From Pseudothauera hydrothermalis (GTDB lineage: Bacteria; Pseudomonadota; Gammaproteobacteria; Burkholderiales; Rhodocyclaceae), in NCBI RefSeq assembly GCF_003345255.1, contig NZ_CP029331.1, positions 2,108,001-2,172,000 of the forward strand: DNA of 64,000 bases. The letters are read 5' to 3'. Shown piece after piece: positions 1-10,388 of the stretch (its first letter is position 1; each line of letters opens with the position of its first letter). The notes under the pieces were generated by a model that was not told where the DNA came from, did no database searches, and saw only the letters and a program-made list of their open reading frames with translations. A program made the position numbers and the translations under genes.

Positions 1-1
1 C

Positions 2-793
2 ACCGGCCGTCCGATCCGCCTGTTCGACGTGGCGGAATTCAACCGCGAGCGTGCGCGCGTGCAGGCGGACGCCGCCAGCTCGAACGAGCACCCGATGGCC
101 ACCGCCAACGGCCCGGCGCGGGCGGGATTTGGTATCGAGTATGACTACAGCGCAAGCTACACCGAACGCGAGCAGCTAATGTTCCAAGCCAGCGGCACGG
201 TACGCACCGCCGACGGCCGTGAGCTCGCCTTTACGGTGTCTTTCGAAATGGAGCGTCGCTACGCGGAAACGCAAACCGTCAGCTTTCGTGCCGGCGATGC
301 CCGGCTCAAGGACCCGCTAGTGTTCGATTTCGGCGGACCGGCCGGCGCGCTGTCGGATCTGCGCTTTAGCTTCGATCTGGACGCAGACGGTAAGACGGAT
401 GAAGTACCCTTGCCCGCCGGCGGCCGCGGTTTTCTTGCCTTTGACCGCAACGACAACGGGCGGATCGATGATGGCAGCGAACTTTTCGGCCCCCAGACCG
501 GCGACGGTTTTGCCGAGCTTGCCGCGCTGGATAGCGACGGCAATGGCTGGATCGACGAAAATGACCCCGCCTTTGGTCGGTTACGCGTCTGGCAGCCGGC
601 CGCCGAAGGCAATGGCCAGGTGCACACATTGACTACAGCCGGTGTGGGCGCGCTTTACTTGGGGCGTGTCACCACGCCATTCGATCTGCGCGGTGGCGCC
701 CAAGACACGCTTGGCATGATGCGCAGCACCGGCATCTATTTGCGCGAAGATGGCAGCGCCGGCACGCTCAGCCAGATCGACTTGAGCGTCTAG
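2..793 (+). CDS. EF-hand-type calcium-binding protein, 3' part
   Basis: The reading frame is open to the left edge of the window, so the true start probably lies outside; a GTG at 29 is the first start-like codon inside. Three Asp-rich EF-hand-like loops are visible: DLDADGKTDE from nt 374, DRNDNGRIDD from nt 443 and DSDGNGWIDE from nt 530. The phrase FDRNDNGRIDDGSELFG followed by an acidic loop and then RLRVW is a pattern I know from calcium-binding segments of large secreted or RTX-like proteobacterial proteins and from short uncharacterised proteins. The N-terminal part seen here is hydrophilic, with no signal peptide in the visible portion. It ends 40 nt before the convergent kinase gene. 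Function is unknown; calcium binding is inferred from the loops. Confidence 0.75.
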   Translation, partial: TGRPIRLFDVAEFNRERARVQADAASSNEHPMATANGPARAGFGIEYDYSASYTEREQLMFQASGTVRTADGRELAFTVSFEMERRYAETQTVSFRAGDARLKDPLVFDFGGPAGALSDLRFSFDLDADGKTDEVPLPAGGRGFLAFDRNDNGRIDDGSELFGPQTGDGFAELAALDSDGNGWIDENDPAFGRLRVWQPAAEGNGQVHTLTTAGVGALYLGRVTTPFDLRGGAQDTLGMMRSTGIYLREDGSAGTLSQIDLSV

Positions 794-833
794 CCGCCGC
801 AGCCGGCCGCAGCGCCGATCGGGAGGCGGCACT

Positions 834-2198
834 TCAGTCGTCGACCAGCTGCAAGTCCAGGCCGCCGGTGGCGGTGTAATGGCCCTGGGTGGCGGATTCG
901 GCGGTCTCCGCTACGCGTTTGGCCAGGGCCGCAAGGCGCTCGATGAGCACTGAGGACAGTTGCGCGCGGAACTTTTCGCGCACCTCGTCGGTGGCCAGGG
1001 CAAGCGCCGCGGGGTTGATCTCCAGATAGGTGCAAGGCTTGGTGCTCACCGCGCTCAATCGCTGCCGATGGTGACGCGGATCAAGCCATGCGCTCTCGCC
1101 GAACACCTCGCCGACCCCCAGCCTCATCAGCGCCCGATCATTGACCGACAGCTCGACTTCACCTTCGAGCAACAGTCCGAAACGCTGGTCGGTATCGCCT
1201 TCACGCATTAGCGTGGTCAATGCATCAGCCTTGCGCCAGGTGCTGATACGCAGTACCTCCCAGACCTCGATGTCGTCGAACTCGGTAAAAAAACCCAGCT
1301 TGCGCAGCACCGAAAAGCGGCTGGTGTCCGGCGGCACATAGCTGTCATCGACGATCTTGTAGCGCACCGCGGAGAGATCCTTGGCGAACTCGGCGCCGTT
1401 TTTGTAGCGCGAATACAGATCCTTCTCCAGCGCTTTGCGGATCACCGCATCCATCTGCTCAGGCACATCCGGGTTCAATTGCGACACCGCAGGCGGGTCG
1501 GCATTGATGATCTTGTAGATCAGTTGCGCCGGATTATTTGCGCGAAACGGCAGCCGCCCGGTCAATAAATGAAACAACACCACCCCGAGCGAATACAGGT
1601 CGGTTTTTTGGTTGAGCGGGTAGTTTTTGATCTGCTCCGGACTCATGTAAGCCGGCGAACCGACCCCCATGATGAACGTGGAATCGGATTCGACCTTTTT
1701 ATCGACATTGAGCGCCAGGCCGAAGTCGGTGATCTTCACGTTGTCCTTGTCGTCGACCAGGATATTGGCCGGCTTGATATCGCGATGCACGATGCCGTGA
1801 CGGTAGGCGTAGTCGAGCGCCATGCAGCACTTGAATACAATGCCGATCACTCTGTGTACCGGCAACAGGCGCTCGAAGGAACAGAAGCGTTCCAGGGACT
1901 CGCCCGGAAAATACTCCATGACTACATAAGCCTGGTCCGGCTCGATCACGGCATCGAAAATCCGGATGATGTTCGGGTGATCCAAACGGGAAGCGACCGC
2001 CTTTTCGGCCTTGAGCAACTTGATCAAGCGGCGGTTCCACTTGGCCTCGTCCTTTGCACGGTCGGCAAAGCGCACATGTTTGATCGCCACCGGTTCGGGA
2101 TAGTGGGGGTTTTCCGCCAGATAGACGACCGCGGTCGCGCCGCGACCGATTTCGCGGACGATACGATACTTACCGATCTTCTGAGGAATTTCGCTCAT
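834..2198 (-). CDS. Serine/threonine protein kinase with C-terminal cyclic-nucleotide-binding-like domain
   Basis: This 454-residue protein has a complete Hanks-type kinase domain at about residues 10-280. The glycine loop GRGATA is near 18-23, the ATP lysine VAIK at 40, the catalytic loop HRDIKPAN with D140, DFG at 158-160, and an APE-like SPE in AYMSPEQ. From about 300 to 420 follows a cNMP-binding/CRP-like beta-barrel, recognisable from FGLLLEGEVELSV and VGEVFGESAWLD. I see no transmembrane segment, so it is probably cytoplasmic. I chose ATG 2198 over an in-frame GTG at 2204 because MSEIPQKIGKY fits kinase N-termini; neither has a strong Shine-Dalgarno. It is monocistronic, convergent with the EF-hand gene and divergent from grpE. 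The barrel could gate the kinase through a ligand, but the ligand cannot be told from sequence. Confidence 0.9.
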   Translation of the reverse strand: MSEIPQKIGKYRIVREIGRGATAVVYLAENPHYPEPVAIKHVRFADRAKDEAKWNRRLIKLLKAEKAVASRLDHPNIIRIFDAVIEPDQAYVVMEYFPGESLERFCSFERLLPVHRVIGIVFKCCMALDYAYRHGIVHRDIKPANILVDDKDNVKITDFGLALNVDKKVESDSTFIMGVGSPAYMSPEQIKNYPLNQKTDLYSLGVVLFHLLTGRLPFRANNPAQLIYKIINADPPAVSQLNPDVPEQMDAVIRKALEKDLYSRYKNGAEFAKDLSAVRYKIVDDSYVPPDTSRFSVLRKLGFFTEFDDIEVWEVLRISTWRKADALTTLMREGDTDQRFGLLLEGEVELSVNDRALMRLGVGEVFGESAWLDPRHHRQRLSAVSTKPCTYLEINPAALALATDEVREKFRAQLSSVLIERLAALAKRVAETAESATQGHYTATGGLDLQLVDD

Positions 2199-2298
2199 GA
2201 ACACATGCCCAAGCGGATCAAAGCCCGATATACGATTCTGGCACAGCCCCCTGCCCTACGCACCATCCGCCCCGGGTCACAAAAAATTATCCGCCCCT

Positions 2299-2326
2299 CT
2301 TGAAAAGCCGCCACCCGCCCCAAGCT
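2299..2326 (+). promoter_or_regulatory. Sigma-32-type heat-shock promoter of grpE
   Basis: CTTGAAA at 2299-2305 matches the sigma-32 -35 consensus. After a 12-nt spacer comes CCCCAAG at 2318-2324, close to the -10 consensus CCCCATnT. Predicted initiation near 2333 leaves a short leader before the grpE ATG at 2361. Confidence 0.75.
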
Positions 2327-2360
2327 TGCCGTCCATTGCGAGTAACCGGAGTCCGCACCC

Positions 2361-2957
2361 ATGCAGGATCAGAACAAGGCGACACAAAGCACCGAGGCCA
2401 TCGAGAACCCCAAAACCGAAGACATCGCACCGGAATCGGCGCCCCAAGACGCCGACGCGCAACCAGGGCAGGCCGACCATCCGGTCGACACCATGCCCAG
2501 CCTGGAAGAAAGCCTGCGCCAAGCCGAGTTGAAAGCGGCCGAGCACTATGACGCCTGGCTGCGCGCCAAGGCCGAGACCGAGAACGTGCGCAGACGTGCG
2601 CAGGAAGACATCGCCAAAGCCAGCAAATTCGCTGCCGAAAAGTTCGCCGCTGCGATGCTGCCGGTCAAAGACAGCCTGGAAGCCGCACTGGCGACCGAAA
2701 ATCAGACTCTGGAAAAACTGCGCGAAGGCGTCGAACTGACGCTCAAACAACTGATTTCGGCCTTTGAAGGCGCAAATCTGACCGAAGAAAATCCTCTCGG
2801 TCAGAAATTCGACCCCAACAAACACCAGGCCATTGGCACCCTGGAAGCGGACGCCGAGCCCAACACCGTGCTCAACGTGCTGCAAAAAGGCTATCTGCTG
2901 CATGAACGTGTGATCCGCCCGGCACTGGTCATGGTTGCCAAGAGCAAAGACCAATGA
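2361..2957 (+). CDS. grpE: GrpE nucleotide exchange factor
   Basis: This 198-residue protein is the DnaK nucleotide exchange factor. It drives ADP release so that DnaK can cycle between substrate binding and release. The N-terminus of about 45 residues is polar and disordered, as in most GrpE proteins. A long coiled-coil helix follows ([19 protein letters not shown], then the family signature [13 protein letters not shown]). The C-terminal beta domain contains [11 protein letters not shown] and ends [12 protein letters not shown], typical of the family. It is the first gene of grpE-dnaK-dnaJ, preceded by its own sigma-32-type promoter. No hrcA or CIRCE element was noticed beside it, so positive control by sigma-32 is the likely mode. 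Confidence 0.97.
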   Translation: MQDQNKATQSTEAIENPKTEDIAPESAPQDADAQPGQADHPVDTMPSLEESLRQAELKAAEHYDAWLRAKAETENVRRRAQEDIAKASKFAAEKFAAAMLPVKDSLEAALATENQTLEKLREGVELTLKQLISAFEGANLTEENPLGQKFDPNKHQAIGTLEADAEPNTVLNVLQKGYLLHERVIRPALVMVAKSKDQ

Positions 2958-2963
2958 CCATCC

Positions 2964-3003
2964 GGGGCGGCAGGCTTGAAAGCCTGCGCATCCGCCCCAT
3001 ATT
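2964..3003 (+). promoter_or_regulatory. Sigma-32-type dnaK promoter embedded in a nested inverted repeat
   Basis: CTTGAAA at 2975-2981, a 13-nt spacer and CCCCATATT at 2995-3003 form a near-consensus sigma-32 promoter just after the grpE stop. The -35 box sits at the tip of an inverted repeat (CAGGCTT 2971-2977 with AAGCCTG 2980-2986). An outer arm, GGGGCGG 2964-2970 with CCGCCCC 2992-2998, overlaps the -10. The element could both start dnaK transcription and fold as RNA at the end of grpE. There is no U-tract, so it is not a standard intrinsic terminator. Confidence 0.75.
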
Positions 3004-3063
3004 CGGAACAACCCGGCCGGCAACGTGGCCAATAGACATTCAGAAACCAAGAGGAAAGCAAAC

Positions 3064-4998
<1,935 letters not shown>

Positions 4999-5022
4999 GC
5001 GCCCGCCGGGCGGCAACCCCAC

Positions 5023-5068
5023 GGCCGAACCCCCGCCGGAGCGCACCTCCGGTGCGGGTTCGGCCTTT
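5023..5068 (+). terminator. Strong hairpin between dnaK and dnaJ
   Basis: The 10-bp perfect stem GGCCGAACCC (5023-5032) and GGGTTCGGCC (5056-5065) encloses a further partial stem (CGCCGGAG with CCTCCGGTG). Only three T residues follow. It may partly terminate transcription, or protect the 3' end of dnaK mRNA, setting DnaK above DnaJ levels. Confidence 0.55.
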
Positions 5069-5096
5069 GCATGAATCAGTGCCTGAGCGAGGAACC

Positions 5097-6224
5097 ATGT
5101 CGAAACGCGACTACTACGACGTTCTCGGCGTCAACCGCGACGCGAGCGACGACGAAATCAAAAAGGCCTACCGCAAGCTGGCCATGAAATATCACCCGGA
5201 TCGCAATCCGGGCAACAAAGACGCCGAGGAAAAATTCAAAGAGGCCAAGGAAGCCTACGAGATTCTGTCCGACGCGCAGAAAAGGGGCGCTTACGACCGC
5301 TACGGCCATGCCGGCGTCGACCCCTCGATGGGTGCGGGGCCGGGTGCCGCACAAGGCTTCGACGGTTTCTCCGATGCCTTCTCCGACATCTTCGGGGAGA
5401 TCTTCGGTGGCGGCCGCGGCGGCGGACGCTCCAACGTCTATCGGGGCGCCGATCTGCGCTACAACCTGGAAATTTCATTGGAAGAAGCCGCGCGCGGCGC
5501 CGACAAGACCATCCGCATCCCTACCGTGGAGGCGTGCGACACCTGCCACGGCAGCGGTGCCCGACCCGGCACGCAGCCCAAAGTCTGCCCCACCTGCGGC
5601 GGGGCCGGTCAGGTGCGCATTCAACAGGGTTTCTTCTCGATCCAGCAAACCTGCCCGAAATGCCACGGCAGCGGGCATATCATTCCCGACCCCTGCCCGA
5701 CCTGCCACGGTACCGGGCGGGTCAAACGCCATAAAACCCTGGAAGTGAAGATCCCTGCCGGCATCGACGAAGGCATGCGCTTACGTCATGCCGGCCATGG
5801 CGAGCCGGGCGTCAACGGCGGCCCCCCGGGCGATCTGTATGTGGAGATCCACATTCGCAAACACCCGGTGTTCGAGCGCGATCACGACGACCTGCATTGC
5901 GAAATGCCGATCAGCTTCACCACCGCAGCACTCGGCGGCGAAATCGAAATTCCCACGTTGGACGGCATCGCGCGACTAAAGATCCCGCCCGAAACCCAAA
6001 CCGGCAAGGTCTTCCGCCTGCGCGGCAAGGGCATCAAGAATGTGCGCTCTCACGCACCCGGCGATTTGCTCTGCCATGTCGTGGTGGAAACACCGGTGGA
6101 TCTCACCGAACGCCAGCGCGATCTTTTGCGCGAATTCGAGGAGCTGTCCAAGTCCAACGTGGATCGGCACAACCCCAAGGCCAAGTCCTGGATGGACAAG
6201 GTGCGGGATTTCTTCGGCGCCTGA
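5097..6224 (+). CDS. dnaJ: DnaJ co-chaperone (Hsp40)
   Basis: This 375-residue class A Hsp40 delivers substrates to DnaK and stimulates its ATPase. The J domain occupies about residues 1-70 and contains the HPD motif in [10 protein letters not shown] Gly/Phe-rich region follows ([10 protein letters not shown]). Four zinc-binding CxxCxGxG-type repeats lie at about 140-215 ([33 protein letters not shown]). The C-terminal substrate-binding domains complete the protein. ATG 5097 has GAGCGAGG upstream and matches family starts. It is the last gene of the heat-shock cluster, 98 nt after dnaK. Confidence 0.98.
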   Translation: MSKRDYYDVLGVNRDASDDEIKKAYRKLAMKYHPDRNPGNKDAEEKFKEAKEAYEILSDAQKRGAYDRYGHAGVDPSMGAGPGAAQGFDGFSDAFSDIFGEIFGGGRGGGRSNVYRGADLRYNLEISLEEAARGADKTIRIPTVEACDTCHGSGARPGTQPKVCPTCGGAGQVRIQQGFFSIQQTCPKCHGSGHIIPDPCPTCHGTGRVKRHKTLEVKIPAGIDEGMRLRHAGHGEPGVNGGPPGDLYVEIHIRKHPVFERDHDDLHCEMPISFTTAALGGEIEIPTLDGIARLKIPPETQTGKVFRLRGKGIKNVRSHAPGDLLCHVVVETPVDLTERQRDLLREFEELSKSNVDRHNPKAKSWMDKVRDFFGA

Positions 6225-6296
6225 CACGCTCGGCCATTGCGCCGATTCATCCGGGCCGGCGGAGACCAAGCGATGCTGCCGGCCCATCTTGACGGC

Positions 6297-6333
6297 ATAA
6301 CCAAGACACACGGCGGCTTGCGATCTTGGTTAT
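6297..6333. promoter_or_regulatory. Perfect 10-bp inverted repeat upstream of the binding-protein gene
   Basis: ATAACCAAGA (6297-6306) and TCTTGGTTAT (6324-6333) are exact reverse complements separated by 17 nt. The right arm overlaps a possible -10 hexamer TATACT at 6331-6336. No T-tract follows, so an operator is more likely than a terminator. The regulator is unknown. Confidence 0.45.
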
Positions 6334-6474
6334 ACTCGGCGGCTAGGTGGAGACCCACAGACAACGCGGCGCAAAGCACACAACCAAAACGCCGTCACCC
6401 GCGCAACCCAAACGCTTCGACGCCATGCGGTGTCGTGGTTCCGCCACTTGCCGAACCTCAGATACGGAGCATGC

Positions 6475-7608
6475 ATGAGCCTTCTGCGCACCCTTGTCCT
6501 TGCCGCGTTACTGCCGTTTGCCGCCATGCATCAGCCAGCCCTGGCCGAGCGGGGGGTCACCGCCGACACCGTACTGCTCGGCCATTCCGGCGCTCTGAGC
6601 GGTCCGCTGGCAGAACTGAACCGTGAATACCTGTCCGGCGCCACGCTTTATTTCGACGACCTGAACGGCCGTGGCGGCGTCCATGGGCGGCGTATCGCGC
6701 TGCTCACCGTAGACGATGAATACAAACCAGAAAAAGCCGCGGAAAACGTTCGCAAGCTGATCGAGGACGACGGGGTGTTCGCCTTGTTCGGCTGCTTCGG
6801 AACCGGCCCCAGCGCCAAGATGATTCCGCTGGCCTCGCGCGCCCGGGTGCCGTTCTTTGCGCCCTACACCGGCGCCGATATGCTGCGCGAACCGCTGGAC
6901 CCTTATGTCTTCCATCTGCGCGCCTCTTACGGGCAGGAGATCGAAGCCATGGTCGATCACCTGGTCACGCTCGGCGTGCAGTCGATCGGCGTGGTGCATC
7001 ATGCCGACCCCTTCGGGCAGGCTGGCCTGGATGCCGCGCAAAAAACCCTTGCCCGTTACAACCTGCGCCCGGCAGTCATCGCCCCGATCGCCTCGAACGG
7101 CGCCGATGCCGCCGAAGCCGCCCGGCGGGTAGCGACCGCCAATCCGGCTGCGCTGATCATGGTGACCGCCGGCAACAGCTCCATCGCTTTGCTGCGTGCC
7201 GTGTTGGCTACCGAGGCCCGTCCGATGTTGTATGGTCTATCGGTGATCAGCAGCCAGCAGTTGGTCCGCGAATTGGGCCAAGATGCACACGGGTTGGTGA
7301 TCGCCCAAGTGGTGCCATCACCGTTCCGTTTGGAGCATGCGGTCGTACGCGAATACCGGCGGCTCGCCGAAAAAGCCAGCCAGCCATATTCCTACACTGC
7401 GCTGGAAGGCTATCTCGCGGCCAAAACTTTTGTAGAGGCTTTGCGCCGCGCAGGCCGCGATCTCACCCGCGAAAAACTCGTCGAGGCCCTGCACGGCATG
7501 AACGATTGGGATGCCGGGGACTTGCGCCTGCAGTTCTCGCCTCGGCGCCATGTGGCGCTCGATTATGTCGATTTGAGCGTCATCAGCCGCGGGCATTTCA
7601 CCCGCTGA
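6475..7608 (+). CDS. ABC transporter substrate-binding protein, branched-chain amino acid (LivK/HAAT) type
   Basis: This 377-residue protein has a signal peptide of about 24 residues (LLRTLVLAALLPFAAMHQ, then ALA-ER cleavage). It reads on as a type I periplasmic binding protein: VLLGHSGALSGPLAELNREY, LNGRGGVHGRRI, ALFGCFGTGPSAKMIPLA. ATG 6475 is chosen because GGAG lies five bases upstream and the signal peptide starts there. No permease or ATPase gene adjoins it; the neighbours are dnaJ and cysS. It is therefore an orphan receptor that may serve a transporter encoded elsewhere. The ligand cannot be assigned; amino acids, amides or aromatic acids are all possible for this family. Confidence 0.88.
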   Translation: MSLLRTLVLAALLPFAAMHQPALAERGVTADTVLLGHSGALSGPLAELNREYLSGATLYFDDLNGRGGVHGRRIALLTVDDEYKPEKAAENVRKLIEDDGVFALFGCFGTGPSAKMIPLASRARVPFFAPYTGADMLREPLDPYVFHLRASYGQEIEAMVDHLVTLGVQSIGVVHHADPFGQAGLDAAQKTLARYNLRPAVIAPIASNGADAAEAARRVATANPAALIMVTAGNSSIALLRAVLATEARPMLYGLSVISSQQLVRELGQDAHGLVIAQVVPSPFRLEHAVVREYRRLAEKASQPYSYTALEGYLAAKTFVEALRRAGRDLTREKLVEALHGMNDWDAGDLRLQFSPRRHVALDYVDLSVISRGHFTR

Positions 7609-7668
7609 ACCGATGCGCGCACCCAGGCGGCGGCAGTCGTCATTACACTGGCGCCGCGCAAAGCGGGT

Positions 7669-9054
7669 TCAGGCACGGCGCCAAACGGTGCCTTGCACGC
7701 TGTCTTCCAACACGATCCCACGCGCGAGCAACTCCGCACGAATGCGGTCGGCTAGCGGGTAATTTTTGGCCTTCTTGGCGGCTGCGCGCTCGGCAATCAG
7801 CGCCTCGATCTGGTCCGCCGCCAGATCGGCCGCGGCTGTTCCGCCCTGCAAAAAAGCCACCGGATCGCGGGTCAGTAACCCTAGCACGCCAGCCAACGCC
7901 TTGAGTTGTACAGCCAGCTCGGACGAAGCGCTGCGGTTGACCTCGCTGGCCAAATCGAACAGCACCGCCACCGCCTCGGCAGTGTTGAAATCATCGTTCA
8001 TGGCCGCCTGAAAACGCTGTGCGTGCGGCTCGGTCCAGTCCACAGTGGCCACGGTAACGGCCGGCGCGACGTTTTTCAGCGCAGTATAGAGGCGGGTCAG
8101 CGCGTGCCGCGCGTCCTCCAGGTGCGCATCCGAATAGTTGAGTGGGCTGCGGTAGTGGGCGCGCAGAATGAAAAAGCGCACCACCTCGGCGTCATAGCGC
8201 TTGAGCACATCGCGGATGGTGAAAAAGTTGCCCAGCGATTTGGACATCTTCTCATCGTCGACCCGCACGAAACCGTTGTGCATCCAGTAGTTCACAAACG
8301 TGTGACCGTGCGCTCCCTCCGACTGGGCGATTTCGTTCTCATGGTGTGGGAACTGCAAATCCTGCCCACCGCCGTGAATGTCGAAATGCTCGCCCAGCAA
8401 CTCCGAGCTCATTGCCGAGCACTCGATATGCCAACCCGGCCGGCCGCAGCCCCAGGGCGATTCCCATTTGACCTCGGCCGGCTCATCTTCGCGCGCGCGT
8501 TTCCACAGCACGAAATCGAGCGGATCCTGCTTGCCCGCATCCACCTCCACCCGCTCGCCGGCGCGCAGTTCATCCAGCGATTTGCCCGAGAGCTTGCCGT
8601 AACCGCGGAACTTACGTACCGAATAGCATACGTCGCGGTTGGCCGCGACATAGGCCAGGCCGTTCTTTTGCAGCTTGTCGATGATCCGCTGCATCTGCGC
8701 CACATATTCAGTGGCACGCGGTTCATGGTCCGGACGCAGCACGCCGAGCGCATCGGCGTCCTCGTGCATAGCGGCAATGAAGCGATCGGTCAGCGCACGG
8801 ATGGATTCGCCGTTCTCCCCAGCCCGACGGATGATCTTGTCGTCGATATCGGTGATGTTGCGCACATAGGTGACTTGGTAGCCACTGGCTCGCAGCCAGC
8901 GCGCCACCATGTCGAACACCACCATCACCCGCGCATGTCCAAGATGGCAGTAGTCGTACACGGTCATTCCACATACATACATGCGGACTTTGCCGGGTTC
9001 GATCGGGGTAAAAACTTCCTTTTTGCGCGTCAGTGAGTTGTAAATCGTGAGCAT
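7669..9054 (-). CDS. cysS: Cysteinyl-tRNA synthetase
   Basis: This 461-residue class I aminoacyl-tRNA synthetase charges tRNA-Cys. The N-terminal [15 protein letters not shown] leads into the zinc and active-site segment [17 protein letters not shown], which holds the HLGH form of [14 protein letters not shown] and [18 protein letters not shown] follow, both typical of CysRS, and the KMSKS loop is present ([12 protein letters not shown]). The C-terminal domain binds the anticodon stem. ATG 9054 is chosen because family proteins begin MLTIYNS; the frame is open further upstream through a stretch that contains a terminator hairpin. It is transcribed alone and is divergent from the TPR gene. Confidence 0.97.
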   Translation of the reverse strand: MLTIYNSLTRKKEVFTPIEPGKVRMYVCGMTVYDYCHLGHARVMVVFDMVARWLRASGYQVTYVRNITDIDDKIIRRAGENGESIRALTDRFIAAMHEDADALGVLRPDHEPRATEYVAQMQRIIDKLQKNGLAYVAANRDVCYSVRKFRGYGKLSGKSLDELRAGERVEVDAGKQDPLDFVLWKRAREDEPAEVKWESPWGCGRPGWHIECSAMSSELLGEHFDIHGGGQDLQFPHHENEIAQSEGAHGHTFVNYWMHNGFVRVDDEKMSKSLGNFFTIRDVLKRYDAEVVRFFILRAHYRSPLNYSDAHLEDARHALTRLYTALKNVAPAVTVATVDWTEPHAQRFQAAMNDDFNTAEAVAVLFDLASEVNRSASSELAVQLKALAGVLGLLTRDPVAFLQGGTAAADLAADQIEALIAERAAAKKAKNYPLADRIRAELLARGIVLEDSVQGTVWRRA

Positions 9055-9130
9055 GACATTATCCGAAAAATCCGCCCCGGCCGGCTGCGGCCATACCGCG
9101 AGCGCACACCGGCAGCCAAACGAAAACGGC

Positions 9131-9156
9131 AAAAAAACGGGCCCATGAAGGACCCG
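9131..9156 (-). terminator. Intrinsic terminator in the cysS leader
   Basis: Read on the minus strand, CGGGTCC, a 5-nt loop and GGGCCCG form a 7-bp stem with one G-U pair, followed at once by seven T residues. It lies 77 nt upstream of the cysS start, where no minus-strand gene needs termination. It may be an attenuator of cysS or the end of a short RNA. Confidence 0.6.
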
Positions 9157-9189
9157 CTGACACCCACTCATCACGCCTTTGCAGCTCGA

Positions 9190-9219
9190 TTGTGGGATAT
9201 CCGGCCTTGTTGGTAGAAT
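9190..9219 (+). promoter_or_regulatory. Candidate sigma-70 promoter of the TPR/L,D-transpeptidase operon
   Basis: TTGTGG at 9190-9195, an 18-nt spacer and TAGAAT at 9214-9219 give a plausible promoter about 50 nt before the ATG at 9270. Confidence 0.5.
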
Positions 9220-9269
9220 CGCCGGCTAAACACAGGGACATCCGCCCGAAAATCAACGCATTATAGTAC

Positions 9270-10388
9270 ATGAGAACTCGTCCCTCTGCCGTGCTCGGAG
9301 CATGGGTGATTGCGCTGACTGCCAGCATTTCGATCGCGCATGCGCAGGACGGCATCGACGCCGCGCGTGGCTTTTTACAGAACGGTCAGCCCGACCGCGC
9401 CCTTGCCGCTGCGGAACAATGGATCGCCAGCCACCCGACCGATGCCGAAGCCCGTTTTGTGCGCGCTGTGGCGCTGGCCGAACTTGGCCGCCGTGCCGAA
9501 GCCATTGCCGCGTTCAGCAAGCTGACCGAGGATTTCCCGAACCAGCCGGAGCCCTACAACAACCTGGCTGTGCTCTACGCGCAACAGCGCGACTATGACG
9601 CCGCCCGCAAAGCCCTCGAACAGGCGATCCGCACACACCCGAGCTATGCTACCGCGCATGCGAACCTGGCCGATCTTTACGCCCGCCTCGCCAACGAAGC
9701 TTATGAACGCGCGCTGCAACTGGACGCTGGACGCGAGACCAAACGCCCGCCCGCTGCGCAGCCGCCGTTAGCCTTGATCCGTACGCTGGGGCCGGCGGCG
9801 CCTGCGCCGTTGGTCGTGGCACAGCAGATGCCGCTCGCCTCCCAGTCTTCCTCCCCCGCTGCTGCGCCCCGCCCCGGTCCAAATGCGGTGACCCCGGCGG
9901 TGAATGCGCCTGCGCAACCGGCGCCCCGTGCCACCGCCGACTCGGCGGGCCCACAACCTTTGGCAAAGCCGGCACCGGCACAGACCTTGACCGAACCGCC
10001 AAGCACTCCGGCCGTTACCCCGCCTGCGCCGGCTGCGCCATCGACAACGGCAACCGAAGAAGTCTTGGCCGCAGTGCGCGCCTGGGCCGATGCGTGGTCC
10101 GCCAAGGATGTGACCGCTTACTTGGCGGTCTACGACAAAACCTTTGAAGTGCCCGATGGGCGCACACGCGCGGCTTGGGAGCAGGAACGGCGCCAACGTG
10201 TGAGCAAGCCGGGCGAGATCCGTGTCACGGTAGAGGACCCGCAGGTAGAAATCGACGGCGATCGCGCCCAGGTGCGCTTTCGGCAGCACTATCGCTCGCT
10301 CAACTTCAATGCCAGCACCAACAAGGTGCTTGAACTGGTCCGTCGTGGCCAGCGCTGGCAAATCACCCAAGAAAAGGTCGTTCGATGA
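9270..10388 (+). CDS. Secreted TPR protein with C-terminal NTF2-like (Cds6-type) domain
   Basis: This 372-residue protein has a signal peptide of about 25 residues ending AHA-QD. At least three tetratricopeptide repeats follow at about 28-150; AEARFVRAVALAELGRRAEAI and PYNNLAVLYAQQRDYDAARKAL are typical. A long Pro/Ala-rich linker covers about 160-265. The C-terminal domain of about 110 residues (VRAWADAWSAKDVTAYLAVY to WQITQEKVVR) has the NTF2/SnoaL-like pattern often attached to L,D-transpeptidases. The stop overlaps the start of the L,D-transpeptidase gene by four bases, so the two are translationally coupled. A role as a periplasmic scaffold in peptidoglycan crosslinking is inference. Confidence 0.88.
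   Translation: MRTRPSAVLGAWVIALTASISIAHAQDGIDAARGFLQNGQPDRALAAAEQWIASHPTDAEARFVRAVALAELGRRAEAIAAFSKLTEDFPNQPEPYNNLAVLYAQQRDYDAARKALEQAIRTHPSYATAHANLADLYARLANEAYERALQLDAGRETKRPPAAQPPLALIRTLGPAAPAPLVVAQQMPLASQSSSPAAAPRPGPNAVTPAVNAPAQPAPRATADSAGPQPLAKPAPAQTLTEPPSTPAVTPPAPAAPSTTATEEVLAAVRAWADAWSAKDVTAYLAVYDKTFEVPDGRTRAAWEQERRQRVSKPGEIRVTVEDPQVEIDGDRAQVRFRQHYRSLNFNASTNKVLELVRRGQRWQITQEKVVR

Noticed and set aside
7906-9036. Long plus-strand frame antisense to cysS
   Set aside because: cysS is certain; the antisense protein is His- and Arg-rich, as in typical shadow frames.
9128-9270. T-box riboswitch before cysS
   Set aside because: No T-box sequence or stem I specifier loop is visible; only the terminator is supported.
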